Below are positions 41,717 to 49,916 of a stretch of 64,000 bases of DNA, one piece after another. Where the stretch lies: positions 57,630 to 121,629 of the forward strand of contig NZ_JAHKRC010000019.1 of NCBI RefSeq assembly GCF_019345465.1, in the 5' to 3' direction. How positions within the stretch are numbered: position 1 is the first letter of the stretch; every line of letters begins with the position of its first letter. Source of the DNA: Pseudomonas sp. NKUCC02_KPG. Its GTDB lineage: Bacteria > Pseudomonadota > Gammaproteobacteria > Pseudomonadales > Pseudomonadaceae. The position numbers and the translations under genes were made by a program. The notes beneath the pieces are model-generated. The model did no database searches. It was not told the origin of the DNA and saw only the letters and a program-made list of their open reading frames with translations.

Positions 41717-42493
41717 ATGACAGTAATATTTAAAGGCGGCGTTTTGGGTTCTTGTGTGGCCCTGGTAGCAGGGTGCGCCATGGGCAAATCGGAAAGTTTT
41801 ACCTTTACGGCTGATCTGCCTCCCAATTTCACTTACGAAGCAGTGGCCAAATATGCCCCCATCAAGGGGGAAACCTGCACCGTTAAAAAGCCTCATGTTG
41901 GCTATAACCAAAGATGGCGCCTTGGCCATAGAGAAATATACAAACTCGATCAAGAAACCCCCATCTATCGGACTGTAGAGGGCTGTCGGGTCGCTATTTA
42001 TCGCATTGAACTCTTCATCTACGGTTCTTATGGAAAAGACCGTGGAGACTCCAGTAGAGACTCAGCGATGGTTATCGTTCGCGAGGAACTGGAAGAACAA
42101 TATAAAGAAACTTTTGATGTTAGTGGAGAAAGCGCCATAAATGGTCAATGCCAATGGCTGTTTCGGACAGTAGGCCCCAAGCGATATATAAGAAAACTCC
42201 TCGACTGCAAAAAAATTGACAATCAAGGCTTGGTGACTAAAGGACGACCCGTAGGGACTTACACCTTGGATCAACTACCAGGTAAAACTGTGAAGCTAAA
42301 AATCAAGTTGGCCGATGAAGAAAGACCCGGCTGGGGAGATACATGGGTCAAGTTCCCCAATGGCTGGAAACGCTGTATGGGAAAAAGCTTTGAGGATCAA
42401 GACGCATATTGCTTCGGAAACCACAAAGAATTTAGCAGTTTCAAAATGCCTGATGGGCGTAGCTGCACTATTTATCCTGGCTGCACTGAATAA
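41717..42493 (+). CDS. Lipoprotein paralogue, probable lipase immunity protein 2
   Basis: Exported lipoprotein of 258 residues with a clean lipobox LVAGC (Cys20). It resembles the preceding gene along its whole length (SFTFTADLPPNFTYEAVAKYAP, INGQCQWLFRTVGP, KLLDCKKID, VTKGRPVGTYTLDQLPGKTV, FPNGWKRCMG, IYPGC). Even stretches of DNA are identical between the two, so a tandem duplication is likely. It starts 12 bases after the first copy and ends 12 bases before the lipase gene. AT-rich like its twin. Duplicated periplasmic lipoproteins beside a Tle-type lipase are typical of immunity sets; direct proof is lacking. Confidence 0.72.
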   Translation: MTVIFKGGVLGSCVALVAGCAMGKSESFTFTADLPPNFTYEAVAKYAPIKGETCTVKKPHVGYNQRWRLGHREIYKLDQETPIYRTVEGCRVAIYRIELFIYGSYGKDRGDSSRDSAMVIVREELEEQYKETFDVSGESAINGQCQWLFRTVGPKRYIRKLLDCKKIDNQGLVTKGRPVGTYTLDQLPGKTVKLKIKLADEERPGWGDTWVKFPNGWKRCMGKSFEDQDAYCFGNHKEFSSFKMPDGRSCTIYPGCTE

Positions 42494-42505
42494 GGACACT
42501 AAAAT

Positions 42506-44692
42506 ATGACCACTTTTGATGAAGAGGTGAAACACCCGCTAAACAGTCGTATGTTTGCCTGTCCTACTCAAGGCAAATGGACACGTTTTCAGTTGGTTGA
42601 CGAAAATGGCGAAGGGCAACCTTATGCTGGACTTGCCTATAAGGTAATCGATGCGGAAGGACAGGTATACGAGGGTAAATTAGACGACACAGGAACAGGC
42701 AAGGTAGAAAACCACTTTGGAGGCCCAATAGCTTTGATTTTAGAAGCGCATTATCAAGGGCAAGAGCTGGCCTATGTACGCCGAATACAAAGGCCCCACT
42801 ACCCACTTCCAATAACTGACCTCCAGGTTCGTGCCGAACAAACCCGTTACTTTCATAACGACGGCTCACGCACTCAAAGTAACCCCGCCCAAGCCAGTGC
42901 AGATTTTTTCTGCCAAGTTGAAGTTCGCCATCTGGTTAAACATGTCGCACATTTACCGCCCGAGGTTGAAGCTCACTATCCGCCCAATAAACACTGGGCC
43001 AAGCTTATGCGCGAGCATGGAAAACAGGGCGTCTGCCTGCTTCCAAATAAACATAACGTACTGGAAATGCGCCCTTTACGGGCCCTGCGCCCGATGCTCT
43101 CCACCGACTCGCAGTTCTGTGCGCTGAATCTGTATCAGCTCTCCCTTATGACCACCTTGAGCTACAACCCGTTTGGTCAGCAGCCTGATAAGACGCCCAT
43201 CAGGGCGAAGGCTGTAAGTTTCCCTGTACAGCCGAGCATGGGTAACTGGTTTGGCGACGCTCTGGCCAGGTTTGATGAAATCTGGAAAGTAGACCCTGGA
43301 CAAACCAGTGCCTACTACCCGCTATATGAAGATGTACCGTACTCAAAACGCCTGGAAATCGTGCCGTTTGATCCTGATCTGTACCCATCGAATAGCCCGG
43401 ATCTGGAAGATAAACAAGAACACCCGGCCAGCATTCACTTTCTCGATGATCGAGAGCAAATTAATAGTACTGACACCCAGGCCTTTATCACCCATAACGA
43501 CGAGTTCATGCTGATTTCTGTACGCGGTACCAATGAAATACTAGCGGATGGACTTAGGGATGCAGATGCGCTCCAAGTCCCTTTTGTTGAAGGCGTCGGC
43601 AAGGTTCACCGTGGATTCTATGAAGCGGCACTGAAAGTCTATGACCTCACGGCCAACTATCTCGAGAAGTTTTACACCGGACAGAAGCTAATCATTTGCG
43701 GCCACAGCCTGGGTGGGGCAATTTCCTTACTGCTCTCGGAGATGCTGCGGCGCCAGAAAGAATATGAAGTCGACATCGTGCTGTACACCTACGGCGCCCC
43801 AAGAGCAGCAGACAGCACTTTTGTAAAAGGCGCTGCCGACCTGGTGCATTACCGCATGGTCAACCATAACGACCCGGTACCCAGCGTGCCGGCACCCTGG
43901 ATGAACACCAAGCCCAGGGTGTACCTCCCGGGAGCGGCACTCACTTTCTTTAACGCGCCTCTGGGCATCGCAGGCTTTGTCGCGGGCATTGCCAACTTGA
44001 CCGGCGAGCCTTACGAGCATCACGGCACCTTGCAACACTTTATGCCGGTAGCGTTCGGCGCAAACAAAATGTCCTCGATTATGTGGGAACCCGGCTGCGA
44101 CACCATTACCGAGCATGCGGCCTGTACTCTGGCCATTCATCAGAACAATGGGCTACCTGAAAGATCGGGGTTCATTTCCCAGATTTTTGACGCGGACAAC
44201 CATTCAATGGTCGGCGGCTATATCCCCGGTTGCTGGGCTGCCCTGCGGCGTTGGCAAGAAGCCCTGAAACTCAAGCGCTCTCTGGTGACCTATGATGAGT
44301 TCGAGCACATCAGAATTGCTCTGGCAACAATCACGGAACAACTGCGCTCCAAGCGCCGCATGCTCAGCGACTCTCCTACCCCCTACAACCGGGCCATCGA
44401 ACTGACCATCGATGCGCTCAATCGTGAGATCGACAAGGTACACATGACCTTCGAGCGCTTGAAACGCCTGCAGCAAAGCACAATCAACGAGGCCCGTGTT
44501 TACGGCGCGTTTTCAACACAGCCCGACCTGCTGTCAGAGTGCCTGTTGCGCTGGGATGCTCATCCGGAAAACAAGGTCCCGGAACAACTGGCCATGGCCC
44601 CCACCGCAGACGCCAATCATGAACGGTTGGGCTTGCTCCACGGACGCGTCATTGGTACGCCCTTTACCGTCAGTATTGATTCACTGTTCTAG
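42506..44692 (+). CDS. Class 3 lipase, putative type VI secretion phospholipase effector
   Basis: Protein of 728 residues without a signal peptide. An N-terminal beta-rich domain (about 20-110; FQLVDENGEGQPYAGLAYKV) may be the delivery or adaptor-binding part. The alpha/beta hydrolase domain spans about 310-520. The nucleophile is Ser401 in GHSLGGA, the acid is probably Asp456 in NHNDPVPS, and the base His505/506 in YEHHG. YTYGAPR precedes the acid, as in fungal-type class 3 lipases. The C-terminal 200 residues are helical and charged. The DUF4123 adaptor and two lipoproteins upstream suggest an antibacterial Tle-like phospholipase acting in the target periplasm. Its secretion is inferred, since no T6SS gene lies nearby. 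Confidence 0.82.
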   Translation: MTTFDEEVKHPLNSRMFACPTQGKWTRFQLVDENGEGQPYAGLAYKVIDAEGQVYEGKLDDTGTGKVENHFGGPIALILEAHYQGQELAYVRRIQRPHYPLPITDLQVRAEQTRYFHNDGSRTQSNPAQASADFFCQVEVRHLVKHVAHLPPEVEAHYPPNKHWAKLMREHGKQGVCLLPNKHNVLEMRPLRALRPMLSTDSQFCALNLYQLSLMTTLSYNPFGQQPDKTPIRAKAVSFPVQPSMGNWFGDALARFDEIWKVDPGQTSAYYPLYEDVPYSKRLEIVPFDPDLYPSNSPDLEDKQEHPASIHFLDDREQINSTDTQAFITHNDEFMLISVRGTNEILADGLRDADALQVPFVEGVGKVHRGFYEAALKVYDLTANYLEKFYTGQKLIICGHSLGGAISLLLSEMLRRQKEYEVDIVLYTYGAPRAADSTFVKGAADLVHYRMVNHNDPVPSVPAPWMNTKPRVYLPGAALTFFNAPLGIAGFVAGIANLTGEPYEHHGTLQHFMPVAFGANKMSSIMWEPGCDTITEHAACTLAIHQNNGLPERSGFISQIFDADNHSMVGGYIPGCWAALRRWQEALKLKRSLVTYDEFEHIRIALATITEQLRSKRRMLSDSPTPYNRAIELTIDALNREIDKVHMTFERLKRLQQSTINEARVYGAFSTQPDLLSECLLRWDAHPENKVPEQLAMAPTADANHERLGLLHGRVIGTPFTVSIDSLF

Positions 44693-44702
44693 GCCCTGGG
44701 CA

Positions 44703-45155
44703 CTATTCGGGTGCCAGCCACCTACGCCGACTGAACTTCAGTCGCACGCGCAAGCGTCGGTGCTGATCCGGCGCCAGCGCATCTGCCGGGATGCACACCG
44801 CCCGCACCCGCCACTCATCGCGTACACGAAAGCGCACGATCACGACCCAGGGCAGCGCCAGGCTGTCACGGCGCAACTGCACGGCCTGCCAGCCCTTGTC
44901 ACGACTCCATAACTGCCAGCCATCGGCATCATGGCGCAATCGGGTTACGGCACTGGCGTGGGTCAGTCGAATATGCCGTGGCAGCGCCCAAACCCCATGG
45001 GCCAGGCACAACAATGCGCCAAGCACACGTGCCCAGACAGGTATTGAAAGAAGGCAGATTGAGATCAGCGCCAGGGCCTGGGCTGCAAGATAAGCCGCCA
45101 GCAATTGCCCGCAGGCATGCCAGCGGCATTCAAAACAATTACTTGGGCTGGACAC
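44703..45155 (-). CDS. ygfX: YgfX family membrane protein
   Basis: Small inner-membrane protein of 150 residues. Two hydrophobic segments near residues 18-52 (AAYLAAQALALISICLLSIPVWARVLGALLCLAHG) precede a cytoplasmic domain. It starts at GTG and overlaps the end of sdhE by 17 bases, the gene pair seen in most gammaproteobacteria. E. coli YgfX (CptA) has been described as a membrane toxin partner of SdhE (CptB), while SdhE itself is now known as a flavinylation factor. The C-terminal half is rich in Arg and Trp. Confidence 0.82.
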   Translation of the reverse strand: MSSPSNCFECRWHACGQLLAAYLAAQALALISICLLSIPVWARVLGALLCLAHGVWALPRHIRLTHASAVTRLRHDADGWQLWSRDKGWQAVQLRRDSLALPWVVIVRFRVRDEWRVRAVCIPADALAPDQHRRLRVRLKFSRRRWLAPE

Positions 45156-45393
45156 GATCCAGAATCATGCGAACCATGCGCTGCAGCTCAGGGTCTTCAG
45201 ACTCGGCGCGCTCCATGAACCAGCCAAACATGTCCTGGTCTTCACATTCCAGCAGCTTGCGATAGCATTCACGGTCCACGTCGTTAAGGGTGGCGTACAC
45301 CTCCTTGACGAAAGGCACCAGCAGCACGTCCAGTTCAAGCATGCCGCGACGGCTGTGCCAGTAGAGACGATTGAGTTCAACATCTTCGACCAT
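45139..45393 (-). CDS. sdhE: FAD assembly factor SdhE
   Basis: Cytoplasmic flavinylation factor of 84 residues that helps attach FAD covalently to succinate dehydrogenase SdhA. The family motif RGxxE is RGMLE at 16-20, within HSRRGMLELD. The helical bundle continues with DQDMFGWFMER. GGAG is present before the ATG. It forms a pair with ygfX and is divergent from ygfZ. The length matches the family. Confidence 0.92.
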   Translation of the reverse strand: MVEDVELNRLYWHSRRGMLELDVLLVPFVKEVYATLNDVDRECYRKLLECEDQDMFGWFMERAESEDPELQRMVRMILDRVQPK

Positions 45394-45531
45394 GGAGCGC
45401 TCCTCAAATAGAGCGCAAGTATACAGGCCGATCCGTCATAGAACAGTCGGCTTTGGTCGGCCCCTGGAACTACCCATTTGCAGGGCACACCTCTATGATG
45501 TGTCCCAGACATTTTTTACCTGCGATGACCC

Positions 45532-46476
45532 ATGGCCGACTCTGCTTTTTTCTGCACTCTGAACCACGAAGGCATTCTTGCTGTGATCGGCAACGACGCC
45601 AGCAAGTTTCTGCAAGGCCAGTTGACCTGCAACCTCAACTACCTGAGTGAAACCCGCTCGAGCCTGGGGGCCCGCTGCACGCAAAAAGGCCGCATGCAGT
45701 CCAGTTTTCGCATCGTGCTGCAGGACAACGGCTGTCTGCTGGCGATGGCTCGCGAGCTGGTTGAACCCCAGTTGGCAGACCTGAAAAAATACGCGGTGTT
45801 TTCCAAATCCAAATTGACCGACGACAGCGCCAACTGGGTTCGCTTTGGCCTGTACCAGGCGGACGCGGTACTGCAAAGCCTGGGCCTGAACCTGCCTGCC
45901 GAAACCGACAGCGTTGCTCGTGCCAGCGATTTGATCGCCATTCGCGCCTCCGAAGACCGTGCTGAGCTGTGGGCTCCTGTGGAGCAGACCGAAAGCCTGG
46001 TCCAGCACTTGAAAACGCAACTGGTTGAGGCCGATCTCAATGAATGGTTGCTGGGCCAGGTACGCGCAGGCATTGGCCAGGTCATGCCCCAGACCCGCGA
46101 ACTGTTTATTCCGCAGATGATCAACCTGCAAGCCGTGGGCGGTGTCAGCTTCAAAAAAGGTTGCTATACCGGCCAGGAAATCGTCGCCCGCATGCAATAC
46201 CTGGGCAAGCTCAAACGCCATCTTTACCGTTTGTCGCTGGAGGCGGGTCATGATGTCCCGGCGCCCGGCACCCCTCTGTTCTCCCCTACCCACACCAGCT
46301 CCGTAGGCGAAGTAGTGCTTGGGGCCAAAGCAGAGAACGGGATCGAGTTGCTGGCCGTCCTGACCTCCGATGCCGCGCAAGCGGGGGATATTCACGTGGG
46401 CGACTTGCAAGGCCCTGGCCTTTCGCTGCTTGAGCTGCCGTATCAACTGGACCGTGATCGCGAGATCCAGCGTTGA
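45532..46476 (+). CDS. ygfZ: Folate-binding iron-sulfur maturation protein YgfZ
   Basis: Cytoplasmic folate-dependent protein of 314 residues in the GcvT-like/YgfZ family, needed for activity of several iron-sulfur enzymes. The hallmark motif KGCYTGQE is at 209-216, with the essential Cys211. The N-terminal folate-binding half contains FLQGQLTCNL and LGARCTQKGRMQSSFRI. Divergent from sdhE, the usual arrangement in Pseudomonas. An HDOD gene follows within 30 bases. Confidence 0.93.
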   Translation: MADSAFFCTLNHEGILAVIGNDASKFLQGQLTCNLNYLSETRSSLGARCTQKGRMQSSFRIVLQDNGCLLAMARELVEPQLADLKKYAVFSKSKLTDDSANWVRFGLYQADAVLQSLGLNLPAETDSVARASDLIAIRASEDRAELWAPVEQTESLVQHLKTQLVEADLNEWLLGQVRAGIGQVMPQTRELFIPQMINLQAVGGVSFKKGCYTGQEIVARMQYLGKLKRHLYRLSLEAGHDVPAPGTPLFSPTHTSSVGEVVLGAKAENGIELLAVLTSDAAQAGDIHVGDLQGPGLSLLELPYQLDRDREIQR

Positions 46477-46506
46477 TTGCCACACATCGAAATACCCCCT
46501 AGAGAA

Positions 46507-47310
46507 ATGAGCATGCTGGCGCGCAGAGTCCAAATGGACTTGATCAAGGCCATTGATAGAGATGATCTGGTTTTACCAACGCTGCCTGAAGTGGCGTTGA
46601 ACATCCGCAAGGCAGCTGAAAACCCTGAAATCAGCGTCAGCCACTTGAGCAAGGTCATCGGTCGCGACACCGCGCTGTCCGCACGCCTGATCAAAGTGGT
46701 CAACAGCCCGATGCTGCGTGCCACCCGGGAGGTCACTGACCTGCACACCGCGATCACGCGCCTGGGAGTCAACTACAGCAGCAATCTGGCGATCGGGCTG
46801 GTCATGGAGCAAATCTTCCATGCCCGCTCGGAAGTCGTTGAGCAAAAAATGCGCGATGTATGGCGTCAAAGCCTGGAGGTGGCAGGGATTTGCTACACCC
46901 TGTGCCGCCGCCATACCTCGCTCAAGCCCGACCAGGCGGCACTGGGTGGCCTGGTGCATCAAATCGGCGTGCTGCCCATCCTGAGCTACGCCGAAGAGAA
47001 CAACGAACTGCTCTCCGACCCGATTTCACTCAATCACGTCATTGAAAGCATTCACCCGCTGATTGGCGACAAATTGCTGGCGGGGTGGGAGTTCCCGGAA
47101 ATGCTGTTAAAGGTTCCGGGCCAGTATCAGGACTTTTCTCGCGAATCCAAAAACATCGACTACATCGACCTTGTTCAAATCGCGACCGTGTTCATGCAAC
47201 AGGACATCGACAAGCTGAACGCCCTGCCCGCCTTCAAGCACCTGGGGCTGGATGCAGGCGATGCAAAATTTGAACAGCAGCTCAATGACGCACGCGGAAT
47301 GTTTATCTAG
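46507..47310 (+). CDS. HDOD domain protein
   Basis: Cytoplasmic signalling-type protein of 267 residues with one HDOD domain (about residues 20-215): LPTLPEVALNIRKAAENPEISVSHLSKVIGRDTALSARLIKVVNSP is the typical start. The catalytic metal residues of true HD phosphohydrolases are missing, as normal in HDOD. Start chosen at ATG 46507, which aligns with relatives that begin MS-x-LA; a second ATG six bases on or a TTG at 46477 are possible. It lies 30 bases after ygfZ and is followed by a REP doublet. Substrate and partner are unknown. Confidence 0.85.
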   Translation: MSMLARRVQMDLIKAIDRDDLVLPTLPEVALNIRKAAENPEISVSHLSKVIGRDTALSARLIKVVNSPMLRATREVTDLHTAITRLGVNYSSNLAIGLVMEQIFHARSEVVEQKMRDVWRQSLEVAGICYTLCRRHTSLKPDQAALGGLVHQIGVLPILSYAEENNELLSDPISLNHVIESIHPLIGDKLLAGWEFPEMLLKVPGQYQDFSRESKNIDYIDLVQIATVFMQQDIDKLNALPAFKHLGLDAGDAKFEQQLNDARGMFI

Positions 47311-47326
47311 GCCAGCAGCTGGCTTT

Positions 47327-47411
47327 GTGGGAGCGGGCTTGCTCGCGATGGCATCAGCGCAGTCTTTCAGTCAAACCGGGTCGCCTGGATCGCAGGCAAA
47401 CCGGCTCCCAC
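47327..47411. repeat. REP doublet between HDOD gene and tctE
   Basis: The left core GTGGGAGCGGGCTTGCTCGCG is intact. The right inverted copy, CAGGCAAACCGGCTCCCAC, has changes, and the spacer is about 45 bases. It separates converging transcripts. Confidence 0.78.
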
Positions 47412-47425
47412 ACAAAACACGCCTG

Positions 47426-48829
47426 CTACTGCACCCGCCCGCCATTGGCCGGCACGAAACTGACCCGCACTTTCAACCCGCCCTGGGCACCGTCATGCAG
47501 GCTGATGTGTGCCAGGTGAGCGCGACAGATATCGCCCACAATCGCCAGGCCCAACCCCGACCCCGCCACGTGTGAATTGCGTCGATAGAAGCGTTCAAAA
47601 ACCCGTTCGCGGTCTTCAAGAGGAATCCCCGGACCGTCATCTTCGACTTCCAGTATCGCGGGCGAATTGACTCGCAAAATAATATTGCTACCCGATGGCG
47701 AGTGGGCCATGGCGTTGTCCACCAGATTGCTCAGCAGTTCATGCAGCAACGTGGGCTCACCGTACAACCACACCGGCTGGTCGGCCTCAAGCGCCAGCGC
47801 AAAACCCCGGGCATGGGCCAGCGGTGCCATTGCCATCCCCAGCTCGCGGGCCAACTGGCTGAGGTCGAGCAACTGCGCCCCCCCTTCGGCGATGGCGCGG
47901 GCGCCATTTTCAATACGCGCCAGCGACAGTAGCTGATTGGCCATGTGGGTCAGGCGGTCAGTGCCCTGGGTCGCCTGCTCGAGCGTATTGCGCCAGGTCG
48001 ACGGATCATTGGCGCGCAAACCCAGCTCAAGCTGGGCCTTGAGCACCGCCAGGGGTGTACGCAGCTCATGGGCGGCATCTGCAATAAACTGCGCCTGACG
48101 CTTGAATTGACTGCGCAAGCGCTCGGTAAAGTGATTGAGCGCCTGAACCAATGGCCGCAACTCTCGCTGTACCGAGACCAGCGGCAAGGGTCGCAAGTCA
48201 TCCATCTCACGCTCCTCAACGGCTGTGCGCAAACGCTCCAGCGGGCGTAAAGCGGCACTGACGGCAAACCACACGACCAACAACGCCCCCAGCCCCAGCA
48301 TGCCCAAACGCAGCAAGGTATCCGCCATCAAGCTGCGCGCCATGGCCACCCGGGCCTCATCGGTTTCGGCGACGCGGATTTCCGCCATGCCATTCATGCT
48401 GGGTTCGGTGACGGCCTTGAGCAAACTCACGACCCGCACGTTCTGCCCCAGGTAGGTGCCGTTATAGAAACGCGCCAACGCCGGGTAATCATCGGTACGC
48501 GGCGTGCCCGGTGGCGGAGCAGGCAGGTTTTCATAACCTGAAATCAGGTGCTGATGGATATCGTTGACCTGATAATAGATTCGGCCCGCACTGTCGTAGG
48601 CAAACGTATCAAGGGCAACGTAGGGAACATCTGCGCTCAGGGTGCCATCACGTTGCGAAAGGCCTGCAGAAATGGTTCGGGCCGAGGCCAGCAAGGTTCG
48701 GTCGTACGCCGTGTCGGCGGCCTCACGACCATTGAAATAGGCGCTCAGCCCACTAGCCAGCATCAAGACAACCAGCAACAGCGTGAGGTGCCAGAGCAGG
48801 CTCCAGCGCAAGCTGTCGAGTTTAAACAT
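47426..48829 (-). CDS. tctE: Tricarboxylate-responsive sensor kinase TctE
   Basis: Inner-membrane histidine kinase of 467 residues. Transmembrane helices lie at about 10-30 (LLWHLTLLLVVLMLASGLSAY) and 170-190, around a periplasmic sensor domain of about 140 residues. The H-box is DAAHELRTPLAVLKAQL near residue 255, the N-box LVDNAMAHSP, and the G-boxes VEDDGPGIP and GSGLGLAIVGD. It overlaps the tctD stop by eight bases. Citrate or related tricarboxylates are the expected signal, from the adjoining tctCBA operon and the P. aeruginosa homologue. Confidence 0.91.
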   Translation of the reverse strand: MFKLDSLRWSLLWHLTLLLVVLMLASGLSAYFNGREAADTAYDRTLLASARTISAGLSQRDGTLSADVPYVALDTFAYDSAGRIYYQVNDIHQHLISGYENLPAPPPGTPRTDDYPALARFYNGTYLGQNVRVVSLLKAVTEPSMNGMAEIRVAETDEARVAMARSLMADTLLRLGMLGLGALLVVWFAVSAALRPLERLRTAVEEREMDDLRPLPLVSVQRELRPLVQALNHFTERLRSQFKRQAQFIADAAHELRTPLAVLKAQLELGLRANDPSTWRNTLEQATQGTDRLTHMANQLLSLARIENGARAIAEGGAQLLDLSQLARELGMAMAPLAHARGFALALEADQPVWLYGEPTLLHELLSNLVDNAMAHSPSGSNIILRVNSPAILEVEDDGPGIPLEDRERVFERFYRRNSHVAGSGLGLAIVGDICRAHLAHISLHDGAQGGLKVRVSFVPANGGRVQ

Positions 48830-49493
48830 CGCGGCTTTCCAGCAAGTACCCCAGGCCCCTGAAGGTCACAATCGCCACCGCCTGGCCGTCGAGCTTCTTG
48901 CGCAAGCGGTGAATATAGATTTCGATGGCGTCAGGACTCGCTTCCTCGTCCAGGCCAAACACTTGAGCCGCCAGCTGCTCCTTGCTCATGACCCTTCCCG
49001 GCCGTGCAATCAGCGCTTCGAGCACGGCTTGCTCGCGAGAGGTCAGGGTCAGCAGCTCATCACCCAGGGAAAAGCGTCGGGTGCCCAGGTCGTACACCAG
49101 GGACCCGCATTGCTGCTGGCGTTCGCCGCCCAACACGCTACGGCGCAACAGCGCTTTGACCCGCGCCTCCAGCTCGGTCAGCTCAAAAGGCTTGGCCAGG
49201 TAATCATCGGCCCCAAGGTTGAGCCCATGAACCCGGTCCTTTACGTCGCTGCGCGCCGTCAGCATCAACACCGGCAAGGTTTTGCCACGGGCACGCAAAC
49301 GCGCCAGCACTTCAAAACCGTTCATGCGCGGCAATCCCACATCCAGGATCGCCACTGCATATTCTTCGCTGCTCAAGGCCAGGTCGGCCGCCACGCCATC
49401 GTGCAGTACATCCACGGTCAGGCCAGTGCCTTTCAAGGCCTGGGCAACACTCTCGGCCAGCTGTAGCTGATCTTCGACCAAAAGCACACGCAT
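48822..49493 (-). CDS. tctD: Response regulator TctD
   Basis: OmpR-family regulator of 223 residues. The receiver domain begins MRVLLVEDQLQLAESV, with the phospho-acceptor Asp in VAILDVGLPRMNG and Lys in YLAKPFELTEL. The winged helix ends EIYIHRLRKKLDG then VTFRGLGYLL. The ATG at 49493 has GAGGT ahead; the longer open frame upstream is not coding. Divergent from tctCBA, which it activates in relatives. Paired with TctE. Confidence 0.92.
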   Translation of the reverse strand: MRVLLVEDQLQLAESVAQALKGTGLTVDVLHDGVAADLALSSEEYAVAILDVGLPRMNGFEVLARLRARGKTLPVLMLTARSDVKDRVHGLNLGADDYLAKPFELTELEARVKALLRRSVLGGERQQQCGSLVYDLGTRRFSLGDELLTLTSREQAVLEALIARPGRVMSKEQLAAQVFGLDEEASPDAIEIYIHRLRKKLDGQAVAIVTFRGLGYLLESRDV

Positions 49494-49701
49494 CGTGTTT
49501 ACCTCATTTTTTTTGTCCGGGCCGCAGCCTTTTGTGCGCGGAGTGTACAGACGACAGGAGTGCTGTGAAGCCCAAAAACAGGGAATGTCTACTGAAAGGT
49601 TAGCGAAAGGTTGACGAGCTAGCATCGCGAGACTGACAGGAATCTCTGTTGCCGTTATGCACAGCACAACGGCCCGAAAAACGCCTTGAAGCGTTTTCGT
49701 C
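49494..49701. promoter_or_regulatory. Divergent region tctD / tctC, tctD side
   Basis: About 208 bases with no credible gene, presumably holding promoters for tctDE and for the tctC operon and TctD sites. In P. aeruginosa and P. putida the porin gene opdH lies between tctD and tctC; it is absent here. Confidence 0.4.
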
Positions 49702-49715
49702 AATAAGAACAATAA
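49702..49715 (+). promoter_or_regulatory. A-rich Hfq/Crc motif before a 35-codon frame
   Basis: AATAAGAACAATAA repeats the AAn unit without a break, an excellent Hfq/Crc target, and runs straight into ACGGAG, the ribosome site of the short frame at 49727. It suggests catabolite repression of what was, or is, translated here. Confidence 0.62.
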
Positions 49716-49726
49716 CGGAGCACCCC

Positions 49727-49834
49727 ATGCTGACTTATCAGTCCAAGACCTCTCGCTTCTGTATTTCTTGCGTGTCCGATACTCCCCTCGCGGCCCCTGC
49801 GAGTGGCTTTCTGCCATCTGCACGTTCTACGTAA
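49727..49834 (+). CDS. 35-codon open frame, possible opdH remnant or leader peptide
   Basis: The ATG follows ACGGAG by six bases and opens 35 residues (MLTYQSKTSRFCISCVSDTP onward) ending at TAA, 82 bases before tctC. The strong ribosome site and overlapping A-rich Crc motif suggest it is, or was, translated. No signal peptide is visible. It may be the 5' stub of a lost opdH porin gene, a leader peptide of tctCBA, or a small protein. Confidence 0.35.
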   Translation: MLTYQSKTSRFCISCVSDTPLAAPASGFLPSARST

Positions 49835-49916
49835 CGCGGGTGGAGCACGGCTCTGCGCCAACGATTCCAAGCAACAAAAAATGCCCTATAAAAACAAAAG
49901 CTCCTGAGGAGACGAT

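Noticed and set aside
43076..43388. Minus-strand frames within the lipase gene as a possible antisense immunity gene
   Set aside because: Short, overlapping in two frames, without ribosome sites; ordinary shadows of the lipase coding sequence.
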